Source: Firmicutes bacterium UBA4049
GTDB lineage: Bacteria; Bacillota; Desulfotomaculia; Desulfotomaculales; Nap2-2B
Assembly (NCBI GenBank): GCA_002382755.1
Contig: DFZT01000078.1
Coordinates: 1-49,175 of the forward strand
DNA: 49,175 nucleotides
Direction: 5' to 3'
Shown here: piece by piece, positions 37,664 through 45,023 of the stretch
Numbering within the stretch: position 1 is the first letter of the stretch
Layout of the letters: every line of letters begins with the position of its first letter
Position numbers and translations under genes: made by a program
Notes under the pieces: generated by a model
What the model was told of the DNA's origin: nothing
Databases searched by the model: none
What the model saw: only the letters and a program-made list of their open reading frames with translations

Positions 37664-37687
37664 GTAATGATCTATATAGATCATTAC
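37664..37687. repeat. Perfect 24-base palindrome
   Basis: GTAATGATCTA is followed directly by TATAGATCATTAC, giving a self-complementary 24-mer 14 bases after the thrB palindrome. It could be a second hairpin or an operator for the downstream hydrolase gene. Confidence 0.6.
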
Positions 37688-37757
37688 TTACCCTGATATT
37701 ATGATTTGCATTGACAACAAATAATATACATGATTTTATATTGGTATTAATTACCAC

Positions 37758-37787
37758 TTGGATCGACAAAAGGCACAAGTGTATAAT
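37758..37787 (+). promoter_or_regulatory. Sigma-A-like promoter of the riboswitch-controlled hydrolase
   Basis: TTGGAT (37758-37763) and TATAAT (37782-37787) are 18 bases apart. An inverted repeat CACTTG-N15-CAAGTG (37755-37781) covers the -35 element and spacer. Transcription would begin about 30 bases before the riboswitch. Confidence 0.6.
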
Positions 37788-37816
37788 TATAGAGTTTATA
37801 AGTTTAAAAAAACAAA

Positions 37817-37950
37817 TAAGCCGAATTCCGTAAATAAGGATACGGGGGAAATATAAAAAATCGGGGTGAATCCTGATCCGCTAAAGGAGGTGTACGGCGT
37901 TTCAAGGTAGGGAACCCTCTTCCCGAACCCGTCAGCTAACCCCGGAGGCT
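37817..37950 (+). ncRNA. Cyclic di-AMP riboswitch (ydaO/yuaA type)
   Basis: Conserved elements appear in the family order: GCCGAATTCCG at the 5' side, GGGGTGAATCC (about 37863-37873), GTAGGGAACC, and CCGAACCCGTCAGCTAACC (about 37923-37941). A closing CCCGGAGGCT comes just before the ribosome binding site AAAAGGAGGG. These riboswitches typically turn off cell-wall hydrolase and ion-transport genes when c-di-AMP is high; the gene behind this one is a wall hydrolase, as expected. No clear terminator separates it from the start, so control might act on translation. Confidence 0.88.
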
Positions 37951-37963
37951 AAAAGGAGGGCGC

Positions 37964-38770
37964 ATGAATTTACGCCAATTATTCTTTTCGGGCGTTGCAG
38001 CGGCAGTTTTATTTCTTTCCTTCCCCGGAATCTCTTCAGCGGCTATTCATACAGTTAACCAGGGAGAAACACTTTATTCGATAAGCCAACAATATGGACC
38101 TTCCGTAGAAAACATCATGTCATCCAATAATTTAAGCAGCGACTTTATCTATCCTGGAGAGCGCTTGTATATTCCGGACCAAAATCAGTGGAAAACCGGC
38201 GCTGCAACGTATTATGTTCTTCCCGGCGATACACTTTACCAAATCGGTTTAAAATTTAGGGTAAGCTATTCACAAATCATGTCGTACAACGGTCTGTCTT
38301 CCGAGTATATATATGCGGGACAAACTCTGTACATACCAGGTTCGCAGCAAACCGGCGCCCCGCAGGTCAGCAGGTCAGGTTTATATGAAGGAAAGGTTTC
38401 TTATACGAGATCAGATTTTGACCTCTTAGCGCGTCTGATCACTGCTGAGGCTGACTCCGAGTCCTATGTGACCAAAGTTGCCGTCGGGGCCGTGGTGTTA
38501 AACCGGATTCTAAGCGGCTGCTTTCCTGCAAACATACCGAATGTGATCTACCAGGTTGACGAAGGAGGGGCTTACCAGTTCGAACCTGTTTTAAACGGTT
38601 GGATAAATGTAGATCCCAGCTACGACTCCTTGTTAGCGGCCCAGGATGCGTTAAACGGAAATGATCCGACAGGGGGCGCGCTTTACTTTTTTGAGTCCTG
38701 GGTACCCAACAGTTTTCTGCAGGCACGGCCTGTAAGTGTAGAACTGGACAGCTTTACCTTTACTTATTAG
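37964..38770 (+). CDS. Secreted LysM-LysM-SleB/CwlJ-type cell-wall hydrolase
   Basis: Peptidoglycan or spore-cortex hydrolase of 268 residues. Residues 1-27 form a signal peptide (hydrophobic run ending SSAA). Two LysM domains follow, about 28-70 (HTVNQGETLYSISQQYG) and 83-127 (YYVLPGDTLYQIGLKF). The C-terminal domain begins DFDLLARLITAEADSESYVTKVAVGAVVLNRI, the Hydrolase_2 pattern of SleB/CwlJ with its catalytic glutamate. It starts with ATG behind AAAAGGAGGG and is controlled by the c-di-AMP riboswitch just upstream. A lytic role in germination or vegetative wall turnover is possible; the riboswitch favours the latter. Confidence 0.92.
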   Translation: MNLRQLFFSGVAAAVLFLSFPGISSAAIHTVNQGETLYSISQQYGPSVENIMSSNNLSSDFIYPGERLYIPDQNQWKTGAATYYVLPGDTLYQIGLKFRVSYSQIMSYNGLSSEYIYAGQTLYIPGSQQTGAPQVSRSGLYEGKVSYTRSDFDLLARLITAEADSESYVTKVAVGAVVLNRILSGCFPANIPNVIYQVDEGGAYQFEPVLNGWINVDPSYDSLLAAQDALNGNDPTGGALYFFESWVPNSFLQARPVSVELDSFTFTY

Positions 38771-38828
38771 CTTTAAAAACCCTTTTAAATCTGAGGAATT
38801 TTTGAGGGGGAAAAGGTTACGGAAAGAA

Positions 38829-38862
38829 ACAAGCACCCACCTTTTACGCATGGGGTGCTTGT
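38829..38862. terminator. Bidirectional terminator between convergent genes
   Basis: ACAAGCACCC (38829-38838) and GGGTGCTTGT (38853-38862) form a perfect 10-bp stem. Short T runs follow on both strands. The hairpin includes the last codons of the 70-residue gene on the minus strand. Confidence 0.75.
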
Positions 38863-39053
38863 AGACTTTTTAAGACGGGTATTATGCTCTTAGGATCTTT
38901 AATTGCAGATTTAGCGAGGCCGATTAATATTTTTTCTTTAACATAAATTGACTCGCCATCCCTGAATGAAATAAAGTACTTGTTTGTGCCCGGCACAGGA
39001 AGGGTTTTGACTCCTTCCCCTTTTAGGTAGCTGAAGGCTTCATAAAAGTTCAT
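38844..39053 (-). CDS. Small protein of unknown function, about 69 residues
   Basis: Basic, soluble small protein (MNFYEAFSYLKGEGVKTLPV..., ending LKSLQAPHA) with a predicted beta hairpin (KYFISFRDGESIYVKEK) and a C-terminal helix. It has a strong ribosome binding site (AAGGAGGTGAG) ahead of TTG 39056 and ATG 39053, and it ends in a terminator hairpin, so it is very likely expressed. No known family was recognised. It is transcribed in the same direction as gap, 150 bases further downstream, with an inverted repeat before it. Confidence 0.7.
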   Translation of the reverse strand: MNFYEAFSYLKGEGVKTLPVPGTNKYFISFRDGESIYVKEKILIGLAKSAIKDPKSIIPVLKSLQAPHA

Positions 39054-39078
39054 CAACTCTCACCTCCTTCTTTTTTAT

Positions 39079-39095
39079 TGTAACTTTATGTTACA
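39079..39095. promoter_or_regulatory. Inverted repeat upstream of the 70-residue gene
   Basis: TGTAAC-N5-GTTACA, written on the minus strand, lies about 25 bases before the start and just upstream of the ribosome binding site. It could be an operator; no regulator is indicated. Confidence 0.35.
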
Positions 39096-39208
39096 TTATT
39101 TAAGAAATTAAAAAAACTCAAATCACTTTAACGGACAAAAATAGCGGTTTAATGGTACTTTCTTTATGTCGAAATTTTCACAAATGATATATTTGTCCGA
39201 ACTATTTT

Positions 39209-40216
39209 CTAGATTCGCCTCTGTTCCATATATATGACGGTATCGATTACCCTGTTTGAATAGCCCCATTCGTTGTCATACCAGGACAATACTTTTACCA
39301 TGGAGCCGTCTACAACGTTTGTTGACAGAGCATCAATAATTGAAGAAAAGGGTTTACCGTTAAAATCACGGGATACTAGCGGAAGATCACAATAACTAAG
39401 TATATTTTTAAGTTCCCCTTCTGCAGCCCGTTTAAGCGCGGCGTTAACTTCTTCCTTGCCGACAGGCCTGCTCAGGTCAGCCACAAGGTCAATTACGGAA
39501 ACATTTGGAGTGGGGACGCGCATGGACATTCCGTCTACTTTTCCCGCAAGCTCCGGAAATACCTTCGCGACTGCCTTTGCCGCGCCTGTTGTAGTGGGTA
39601 TAATCGACATCATGGCAGCCCTTGCCCTTCGTAAATCTTTATGAGGAAGATCAAGAAGCTGCTGATCATTTGTCAGGGAGTGTACGGTGGTCACAAAACC
39701 CCGCACGACGCCGAATTCATTATGCAGCACCTTGATTACGGGAGCCAGACAATTGGTCGTGCAGGAAGCGCAGGAAATAACGTTATGTTTGGCCGGGTCA
39801 TATTTTTCCTGATTAACCCCCATTACGACAGTTATATCCTCATTCCTGGCAGGAGCTGTAATTAATACTTTTTTCGCCCCCTGCCCCACATGGATACTGG
39901 CCGACTTTCCGTCCGCAAAAAGGCCGGTTGACTCAATGACAACATCCACCCCTTTTTCCCGCCACGGCAATCGACGCAGTTCTTTTTCCGAAATAACCGT
40001 AATTTTCTTATCCTGAACGCGAATTGAGCTATCCTCCGCCGCCACATCGTAACCAAGCTCACCGTGTATGGAATCATATTTCAACAGATGCGCCAGCGTG
40101 GCAGCGTCAGTTAAATCATTAACAGCGACTATTTCCAGTTCCGGACGGTTCATTGCAGCGCGAAAAATACTGCGTCCTATCCTGCCAAACCCGTTTATTC
40201 CTATTTTTACGGTCAT
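39209..40216 (-). CDS. gap: Glyceraldehyde-3-phosphate dehydrogenase, type I
   Basis: Oxidises glyceraldehyde 3-phosphate, or runs in reverse in gluconeogenesis. The 335-residue protein begins VKIGINGFGRIGRSIFRAA (NAD loop) and contains VNDLTDAATLAHLLKYDS, the active site SCASCTTNCLAPV with catalytic cysteine, and WYDNEWGYSNRVIDTV. The ATG is preceded by AAGGAGGAG. No pgk, tpi or other lower-glycolysis genes follow, so this is not the usual gap-pgk-tpi operon. It is divergent from the dnaD/dnaI-like pair; Bacillus subtilis gapB also lies near dnaB-dnaI. Confidence 0.97.
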   Translation of the reverse strand: MTVKIGINGFGRIGRSIFRAAMNRPELEIVAVNDLTDAATLAHLLKYDSIHGELGYDVAAEDSSIRVQDKKITVISEKELRRLPWREKGVDVVIESTGLFADGKSASIHVGQGAKKVLITAPARNEDITVVMGVNQEKYDPAKHNVISCASCTTNCLAPVIKVLHNEFGVVRGFVTTVHSLTNDQQLLDLPHKDLRRARAAMMSIIPTTTGAAKAVAKVFPELAGKVDGMSMRVPTPNVSVIDLVADLSRPVGKEEVNAALKRAAEGELKNILSYCDLPLVSRDFNGKPFSSIIDALSTNVVDGSMVKVLSWYDNEWGYSNRVIDTVIYMEQRRI

Positions 40217-40419
40217 TGATACTCCTCCTTATTATAAATTTGTCAGCAGTTTTTTATTTTTCCCTCTTTCCCGCCGCAGTAATCTTTTCTTTTTATTGTA
40301 ATATTTATTGGGAAACTTTACTAGTCTGCTTTGCCTTGCTTATTGAAGTTTGAAAATAAATATATTTTCTTTTAAACAATTTTCGATAGATAGATTAATA
40401 TTTTGCAACCACTAAGACT

Positions 40420-40443
40420 AAAACCTCGATTAGAGGGTTTTTT
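40420..40443 (+). terminator. Intrinsic terminator in the leader of the DnaD-like gene
   Basis: An AAAACCTC / GAGGGTTTT stem with one bulged G, a five-base loop and six T residues lies 57 bases before the start codon. No plus-strand gene precedes it (gap runs away on the minus strand), so it ends either an unannotated short transcript or works as an attenuator. The rest of the 283-base divergent gap (40217-40499) shows nothing else clear. Confidence 0.55.
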
Positions 40444-40499
40444 CTTGCCTGGACAAATTATCCACCGTACCATAAAATATCTACTGGGGGGTAGTATCA

Positions 40500-41312
40500 A
40501 TGATCGCTGGGGGCAGGAAAACTTTAAAAAAATATCGGGGCGGTAATATTACTGCGACATTTGGCGCCGACTTAATGCTGCAGGGTATAACCAGTATACC
40601 TAATTTGCTTCTGAAATATTACACCAGTATGGGCATAACTGATGAAGAGATGATGCTGATTCTACAGATTCTACGCTTGCGCACGGAGGAAAGAATTCTT
40701 TACCCCGCCCCCGAACTCCTGGCTGAATACCTTGGCGGTGAAATCTCCCGTGTAGAACGTAATCTGACCAGCCTGCTGGAAAAGGAAATTCTTACTGTTA
40801 CCCAGTACTATGATGAATCCCAAAGCTGCATTTTAAGCGGGTATGATTTTGAACCGCTGTATGAAAAGCTTTCCGAAGTATGGGCCTGTATGAAGGTAAA
40901 AGAAATAGAAAAAACCCGCCTTTTACTGGAAGAACAATCTAATGTCAAACAGGTATCAAACGAAAACTTTGCTAACCTCGCGAGGAATTTTGAACAGGAA
41001 TTCGGAAGGCCTTTATCACCCATGGAAGCTGAACAGATTAAGCACTGGCTTGAGGAAGTTGACTATCACATTGTTCTTAATGCTTTGCGCAGGGCGGTTT
41101 TATTGGGAAAACACAATTTTAAATATATAGATACAATTCTTTTGCAATGGAGCAAGAATAATCTTCGAACGATTGAAGCAATTGAGGAATACGAACGGCG
41201 ATTTCAGAACAAACGCGCCAGAAATCCCCTTCCTCCCGCTAGAAACGGTAATAAAAAAGGGGATACAGACGAACAAAAAAAAGCAATCATTAAAACCCTA
41301 TATATGAATTAG
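40500..41312 (+). CDS. DnaD/DnaB-like replication initiation protein
   Basis: A 270-residue protein with an N-terminal winged-helix DnaD_N-type domain (residues 28-115; MGITDEEMMLILQILRLRTEE, then YLGGEISRVERNLTSLLEKEIL). The C-terminal DnaB_2/DnaD-like helical domain (residues 155-240) holds the LNALRRAV ... NFKYIDTILLQW pattern that includes the YxxxI motif of DNA binding. It would help load the replicative helicase together with the DnaI-like product of the next gene. The ATG is preceded by GGGGGG. It is 44 bases from the downstream gene. It is a shorter counterpart of Bacillus DnaB or DnaD. Confidence 0.88.
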   Translation: MIAGGRKTLKKYRGGNITATFGADLMLQGITSIPNLLLKYYTSMGITDEEMMLILQILRLRTEERILYPAPELLAEYLGGEISRVERNLTSLLEKEILTVTQYYDESQSCILSGYDFEPLYEKLSEVWACMKVKEIEKTRLLLEEQSNVKQVSNENFANLARNFEQEFGRPLSPMEAEQIKHWLEEVDYHIVLNALRRAVLLGKHNFKYIDTILLQWSKNNLRTIEAIEEYERRFQNKRARNPLPPARNGNKKGDTDEQKKAIIKTLYMN

Positions 41313-41356
41313 CCCATACTCTTTACTCTACACAGGCGTGAAAAGGAGCAGAGTAT

Positions 41357-42082
41357 TTGGAATTTTGTAAGCTTTGTCATGATCGGGGCGTAATAATCAG
41401 CAACGACATTGCTGTACCATGCAGTTGCGGCCCCCAAAGGGCCTTAGCAAGGCGCCTTAAAGAATCAGGCCTGCCAAAATTTTTATACACCTGCACTTTT
41501 GGAAATTTCGATTTCAGTTACTACCAAAAAAGAGAGTCAACTGAAGGTATTAATTATTTTGATACTGCCAGGCGAACTTACCAGGCCGCTTTGGATTTCG
41601 TCGCTGAATTTAAAAAAAACAGCAACTGCGACGGATTGCTTATTTCCGGTCCGGTCGGAAGCGGAAAAACTTTTTTGGCCTGCTGTATTGCTAATGCTTT
41701 ACTTGCGGAAGGCTTATTAGTTCTTTTCGTAATCGTGCCCGATCTCCTTGATCGACTCCGGGCCGCCTATACCCCAAATTCCGGATCTAACCTCATAGAA
41801 CAAGACCTTCTGGAAACTGCCAGACAGGTCCCTCTCCTAATCCTGGATGACCTTGGTTCACACAACTATACAGAATGGGTCCGCAATAAGCTTTACTCAA
41901 TTCTTAATCACCGTCTGAACTATTGCCTGCCTACAATAATCACCACCAATATCAATCTTGAAGACCTTGATGAGTTTCTGGGCGAAAGGACAACTTCCCG
42001 TATCTACCAAATGTGCCGCCCGTACAGGCTGATGGTCAGCGTTGATATCAGGGTTGCCCAGCGCAAAAAGAATCAAAAATAA
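41357..42082 (+). CDS. DnaI/DnaC-like helicase loader ATPase
   Basis: AAA+ ATPase of 241 residues that loads replicative helicase. Residues 4-24 carry a CXXC...CXC zinc-binding module (FCKLC, VPCSCG), as in DnaI-type loaders. Walker A is GPVGSGKTFLACCIANALL near residue 97. Walker B is LLILDDLG near 158. TIITTNINLEDLDEFLGERTTSRI gives sensor 1 and the arginine finger. A TTG start follows AAGGAG. It is co-directional with the DnaD-like gene. IS21-type IstB proteins share the fold but lack the N-terminal cysteines, and no transposase is present. Confidence 0.9.
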   Translation: MEFCKLCHDRGVIISNDIAVPCSCGPQRALARRLKESGLPKFLYTCTFGNFDFSYYQKRESTEGINYFDTARRTYQAALDFVAEFKKNSNCDGLLISGPVGSGKTFLACCIANALLAEGLLVLFVIVPDLLDRLRAAYTPNSGSNLIEQDLLETARQVPLLILDDLGSHNYTEWVRNKLYSILNHRLNYCLPTIITTNINLEDLDEFLGERTTSRIYQMCRPYRLMVSVDIRVAQRKKNQK

Positions 42083-42087
42083 TCAAG

Positions 42088-42279
42088 ATCAAGTAGAAGA
42101 GGGCGTTAACCCCCGACCAATCACATCACCGTACGAACCGTTCGGTATACGTTGATTCATGTTGTGAAACGAAGATAATCATACCTTTCGGTTAAACTCT
42201 CTAGCCCTTGTTCTCGCCAGAAGGCGAGGCCGAGGGCTTTATTTTCCTGCGGAGTTTTGGACAGACGCCAGTTAATACA
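42088..42279 (-). pseudogene. Relic of a group II intron: maturase C-terminus and intron 3' end
   Basis: On the minus strand the frame from about 42279 reads WRLSKTPQENKALGLAF, then WREQGLESLTERYDYLRF, and stops at 42157. This resembles the extreme C-terminus of group II intron reverse transcriptase/maturases. Directly beyond it, CGTATACCGAACGGTTCG, TACGGTGATGTGA and then GTCGGGGGTTAAC with CTACTTGAT (42150-42088) resemble domains V-VI and the 3' end of such introns. The rest of the intron is missing, and the sequence before residue WRL is unlike a maturase, so only a fragment remains. The assignment is by remembered pattern, not alignment. Confidence 0.55.
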
Positions 42280-42434
42280 TGCGGACAGTTTTTGCGTATT
42301 TGCATTTTTTTCGCTTTTTAACTTTTGTGAAAACATTTTTTTAATAAAAAGAAGGAGTTTTGGGAAACAGTGTCGAAAAACTTGATCGCTTGCATAAAGT
42401 TGGTAGTAAGAAATATCCATTTCGGAGGAGCTAG

Positions 42435-43376
42435 ATGGAACGTTTTAATAACGCAACAGCTTGTGGCAAGAAGTTATTTCTCAAATTTATTACTACTGTC
42501 TTGATGGTAATTTTTTTAATCATCTCGTTTACCCTAACCGCAGGCGCCGCAACATACGTGGTAAAAAAAGGGGACTCTCTGGATTGGATCAGTCGTCACT
42601 ACAGCGTTTCAGTTAAAAATATAAAGCACGCCAACGGTTTAGTAAACGACCTCATTTATCCCGGACAAAAGCTGCTTATTCCTACAGGAACTAATACTAC
42701 CGGCAATAAAAACTACAGGCCTGCCGCAACCCAAGCGCAACAGCAAAACCTTTCTTCCCGCGGTTCAACAAATGAAAACGAAAAAACATATGTTGTAAAA
42801 AAAGGGGACTCTCTGGATTGGATCAGTCGTCACTACAGCGTTTCAGTTAAAAATATAAAGCACGCCAACGGTTTAGTAAACGACCTCATTTATCCCGGAC
42901 AAAAGCTGCTTATTCCTACAGGAACTAATACTACCGGCAATAAAAACTACAGGCCTGCCGCAACCCAAGCGCAACAGCAAAACCTTTCTTCCCGCGGTTC
43001 AACAAATGAACCGGGAGACAATATTCTTTCAATAGCAAACTCCCTGCTGGGAAGCCCTTATTCTTATGGAAGCGCCGGGCCATATTCATTCGATTGTTCA
43101 GGATTTACATCTTATGTTTTTAATAAAGTCGCGATAAGCCTGCCGCATAACGCCGCAGCCCAGGCCTCTTTGGGGACGCATGTTGATAAAACAGATTTGC
43201 AGCCGCTAGACCTGGTATTCTTCGGCTACTACGGCAGCCAGAGTATAAACCATGTTGGTATTTATGTTGGAGAAGGCAAGTTCATCCATGCCTCAACAGA
43301 TGATGGTGTAAGATATAATTCGCTTAAAGACGCCTACTATTCGTCTAATTACCGCGGCGCAAGACGAATCCTCTAA
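42435..43376 (+). CDS. Secreted LysM-LysM-NlpC/P60 peptidoglycan hydrolase
   Basis: Cell-wall endopeptidase of 313 residues. A signal peptide (residues 1-38, ending TAGAA) is followed by two LysM domains (TYVVKKGDSLDWISRHYSVS repeated at about 39 and 117), each with an identical Asn/Gln-rich linker. The C-terminal NlpC/P60 domain has catalytic cysteine in YSFDCSGFTSYVF, histidine in INHVGIYVGEG and a second conserved polar residue nearby. The ATG is preceded by GGAGGAG. The two LysM-linker units are identical over 216 bases of DNA, which indicates a very recent duplication or gene conversion. Confidence 0.95.
   Translation: MERFNNATACGKKLFLKFITTVLMVIFLIISFTLTAGAATYVVKKGDSLDWISRHYSVSVKNIKHANGLVNDLIYPGQKLLIPTGTNTTGNKNYRPAATQAQQQNLSSRGSTNENEKTYVVKKGDSLDWISRHYSVSVKNIKHANGLVNDLIYPGQKLLIPTGTNTTGNKNYRPAATQAQQQNLSSRGSTNEPGDNILSIANSLLGSPYSYGSAGPYSFDCSGFTSYVFNKVAISLPHNAAAQASLGTHVDKTDLQPLDLVFFGYYGSQSINHVGIYVGEGKFIHASTDDGVRYNSLKDAYYSSNYRGARRIL
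42561..43010 (+). repeat. Perfect 216-bp direct repeat inside the NlpC/P60 gene
   Basis: Bases 42561-42776 and 42795-43010 are identical by direct comparison, offset by 234 bases (78 codons). The few flanking codons differ at third positions (acatacgtg versus acatatgtt). The unit encodes one LysM domain plus linker, and the frame is maintained. Confidence 0.97.
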
Positions 43377-43384
43377 ACATTTTG

Positions 43385-44401
43385 TTAACCTAAATTGCTT
43401 TCCAGCTCATTCCTGCGGTCCCTGCGCATTAAATTGAATACTGCCTCACGCGGCGGAAGGTTATTATACAAAACAAGATAGATTTGTTCAGTAATCGGCA
43501 TTTCCACCCCGTGCAGCTCTGCCAGACTGCGGGCGGCGCTTGTTGTGCGCACTCCCTCCACTACCATGTTTACAATAGCAAGGGCCTCCTGAAGCGACTT
43601 CCCCTTCCCAATTTCTATGCCTGCCCTACGGTTACGGCTGTGCCTGCTTGTACAGGTAACGATCAGGTCGCCCACACCGGCAAGCCCTGCAAAGGTCGAA
43701 GGATTTGCTCCCATGGCCACTCCGAGCCGTGTAATTTCAGCCAACCCCCTGGTCATCAGGGCTGCGGTTGTGTTATCGCCAAAACCCAAACCTTCTGAGA
43801 TACCTGTACCCAGGGCTATAATATTCTTCAGCGCTCCTCCCAGTTCAACCCCTTTTACGTCGGGACTGGAATAAACCCTGAAGTTTTCCGTCATAAAAAC
43901 ATCCTGGACCGCTGCGGCAGATTCTTCAGAGTATCCCGCACAAACAACCGCCGTGGGAATACCCCTGCTCACCTCCTCGGCGTGGCTGGGCCCGGACAGA
44001 ACTACATATTCCAATTTCTTTGATCCGGCTTCCTGGTAGAAAACTTCGGATAACCGCAGCAAAGTATCTAACTCAAACCCTTTGGCGCCGTTTATAATAA
44101 CCGATCCAGCCGTCAGATGAGGTAAAGCTTCCCGCAAAACGCTCCGAAAAGCAAAAGAAGGCACGCTAAAAACAATGTAACCCGCCCCTGCAAGGACTTC
44201 CTTCATATCGGCTGTAAATTTAAGCGCCTCTGAAAGAATAACCCCGGGAAGATAACGCTGATTTTCCCGATAATGGTTAATTTCTTCAGCCAATTGGACT
44301 CTCCTTGACCAAACATTTACACGCAGTCCCTTGTTTGCCAAGAGGACCGCCAGGGCTGTAGCCCAACTTCCCGCGCCCAGCACGGCGACTTTTCTTTCCA
44401 T
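43385..44401 (-). CDS. gpsA: Glycerol-3-phosphate dehydrogenase [NAD(P)+]
   Basis: Reduces dihydroxyacetone phosphate to glycerol 3-phosphate for phospholipid synthesis. The 338-residue protein has [21 protein letters not shown] at the N-terminus, the SGPSHAEEV motif, [32 protein letters not shown] catalytic region with its lysine, and the [20 protein letters not shown] helix. It starts with ATG after GAAAGG. It follows plsY, the acyltransferase that uses its product, 43 bases away. Confidence 0.98.
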   Translation of the reverse strand: MERKVAVLGAGSWATALAVLLANKGLRVNVWSRRVQLAEEINHYRENQRYLPGVILSEALKFTADMKEVLAGAGYIVFSVPSFAFRSVLREALPHLTAGSVIINGAKGFELDTLLRLSEVFYQEAGSKKLEYVVLSGPSHAEEVSRGIPTAVVCAGYSEESAAAVQDVFMTENFRVYSSPDVKGVELGGALKNIIALGTGISEGLGFGDNTTAALMTRGLAEITRLGVAMGANPSTFAGLAGVGDLIVTCTSRHSRNRRAGIEIGKGKSLQEALAIVNMVVEGVRTTSAARSLAELHGVEMPITEQIYLVLYNNLPPREAVFNLMRRDRRNELESNLG

Positions 44402-44444
44402 AAAAAAATACCTTTCGTTAACTCATCTATTTTATCCCGGACGA

Positions 44445-45023
44445 TTACCGCCCTATTTTTATCTCTGTGCCCGAAAGCAGCCTTTTTATGTTGGGCAGGT
44501 GCTTAAAAATTGCTATCCCTGCAACAATAACCGAAAAAAGCACCTTCTCCCAAGGGCGCGAAAAGATCAGCATAAAAACAGGCAGCGAAATCATTGCTAA
44601 AATTGATCCGAGCGAGATAAACCTGAACAAAGCAACTATAACCAGCCAGACCAACGCCGCCAGGCCAGTGACCAAAGGGTCAAGAGCCAGGAAAACGCCA
44701 AGTGTTGTGGCAACTATTTTCCCACCCTTAAAACGCAGAAAAACAGGCCAGGAATGTCCTGCCAGGGCTGCCATTGCTGTAAGAAGCTGAACGTCTCCTC
44801 CAGCGAACAAACAGCCCAGCAACACGCAGACGACTCCTTTAAGGACATCCAGAACAAGAACCAGCAGGCCCGCTAACAGCCCTATATTGCGCCAAACGTT
44901 TGTTGCTCCTATATTTCCGCTGCCCTGTTTCCTGATGTCAACCCCTTTTGCACGGGCAAGCAAAAATCCGAAAGGAATCGAGCCAATCAGATAACTGATC
45001 ACTACTAACAAAGCTATTTTCAA
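44445..45023 (-). CDS. plsY: Glycerol-3-phosphate acyltransferase PlsY
   Basis: Membrane enzyme that transfers acyl groups from acyl phosphate to glycerol 3-phosphate. The 192-residue protein has five hydrophobic segments. YLIGSIPFGFLLARAKGVDIRKQGSGNIGATNVWRN contains the conserved SGNIGATN and arginine motifs, and LRFKGGKIVATTLGV follows. A TTG start lies behind AAAAGGGG and overlaps the der stop by four bases. The partner PlsX is not in the window. Confidence 0.96.
   Translation of the reverse strand: MKIALLVVISYLIGSIPFGFLLARAKGVDIRKQGSGNIGATNVWRNIGLLAGLLVLVLDVLKGVVCVLLGCLFAGGDVQLLTAMAALAGHSWPVFLRFKGGKIVATTLGVFLALDPLVTGLAALVWLVIVALFRFISLGSILAMISLPVFMLIFSRPWEKVLFSVIVAGIAIFKHLPNIKRLLSGTEIKIGR

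Noticed and set aside
41357..42082. IstB of an IS21-type insertion sequence
   Set aside because: The protein has an N-terminal zinc-binding module typical of DnaI, lies beside a DnaD-like gene, and no IstA transposase or terminal repeats are present.
42157..42420. Open frame of 87 codons on the minus strand, as an intact gene
   Set aside because: Its C-terminal 38 codons resemble a group II intron maturase end, its N-terminal part resembles nothing, and no ribosome binding site precedes it. It is treated as a fragment.
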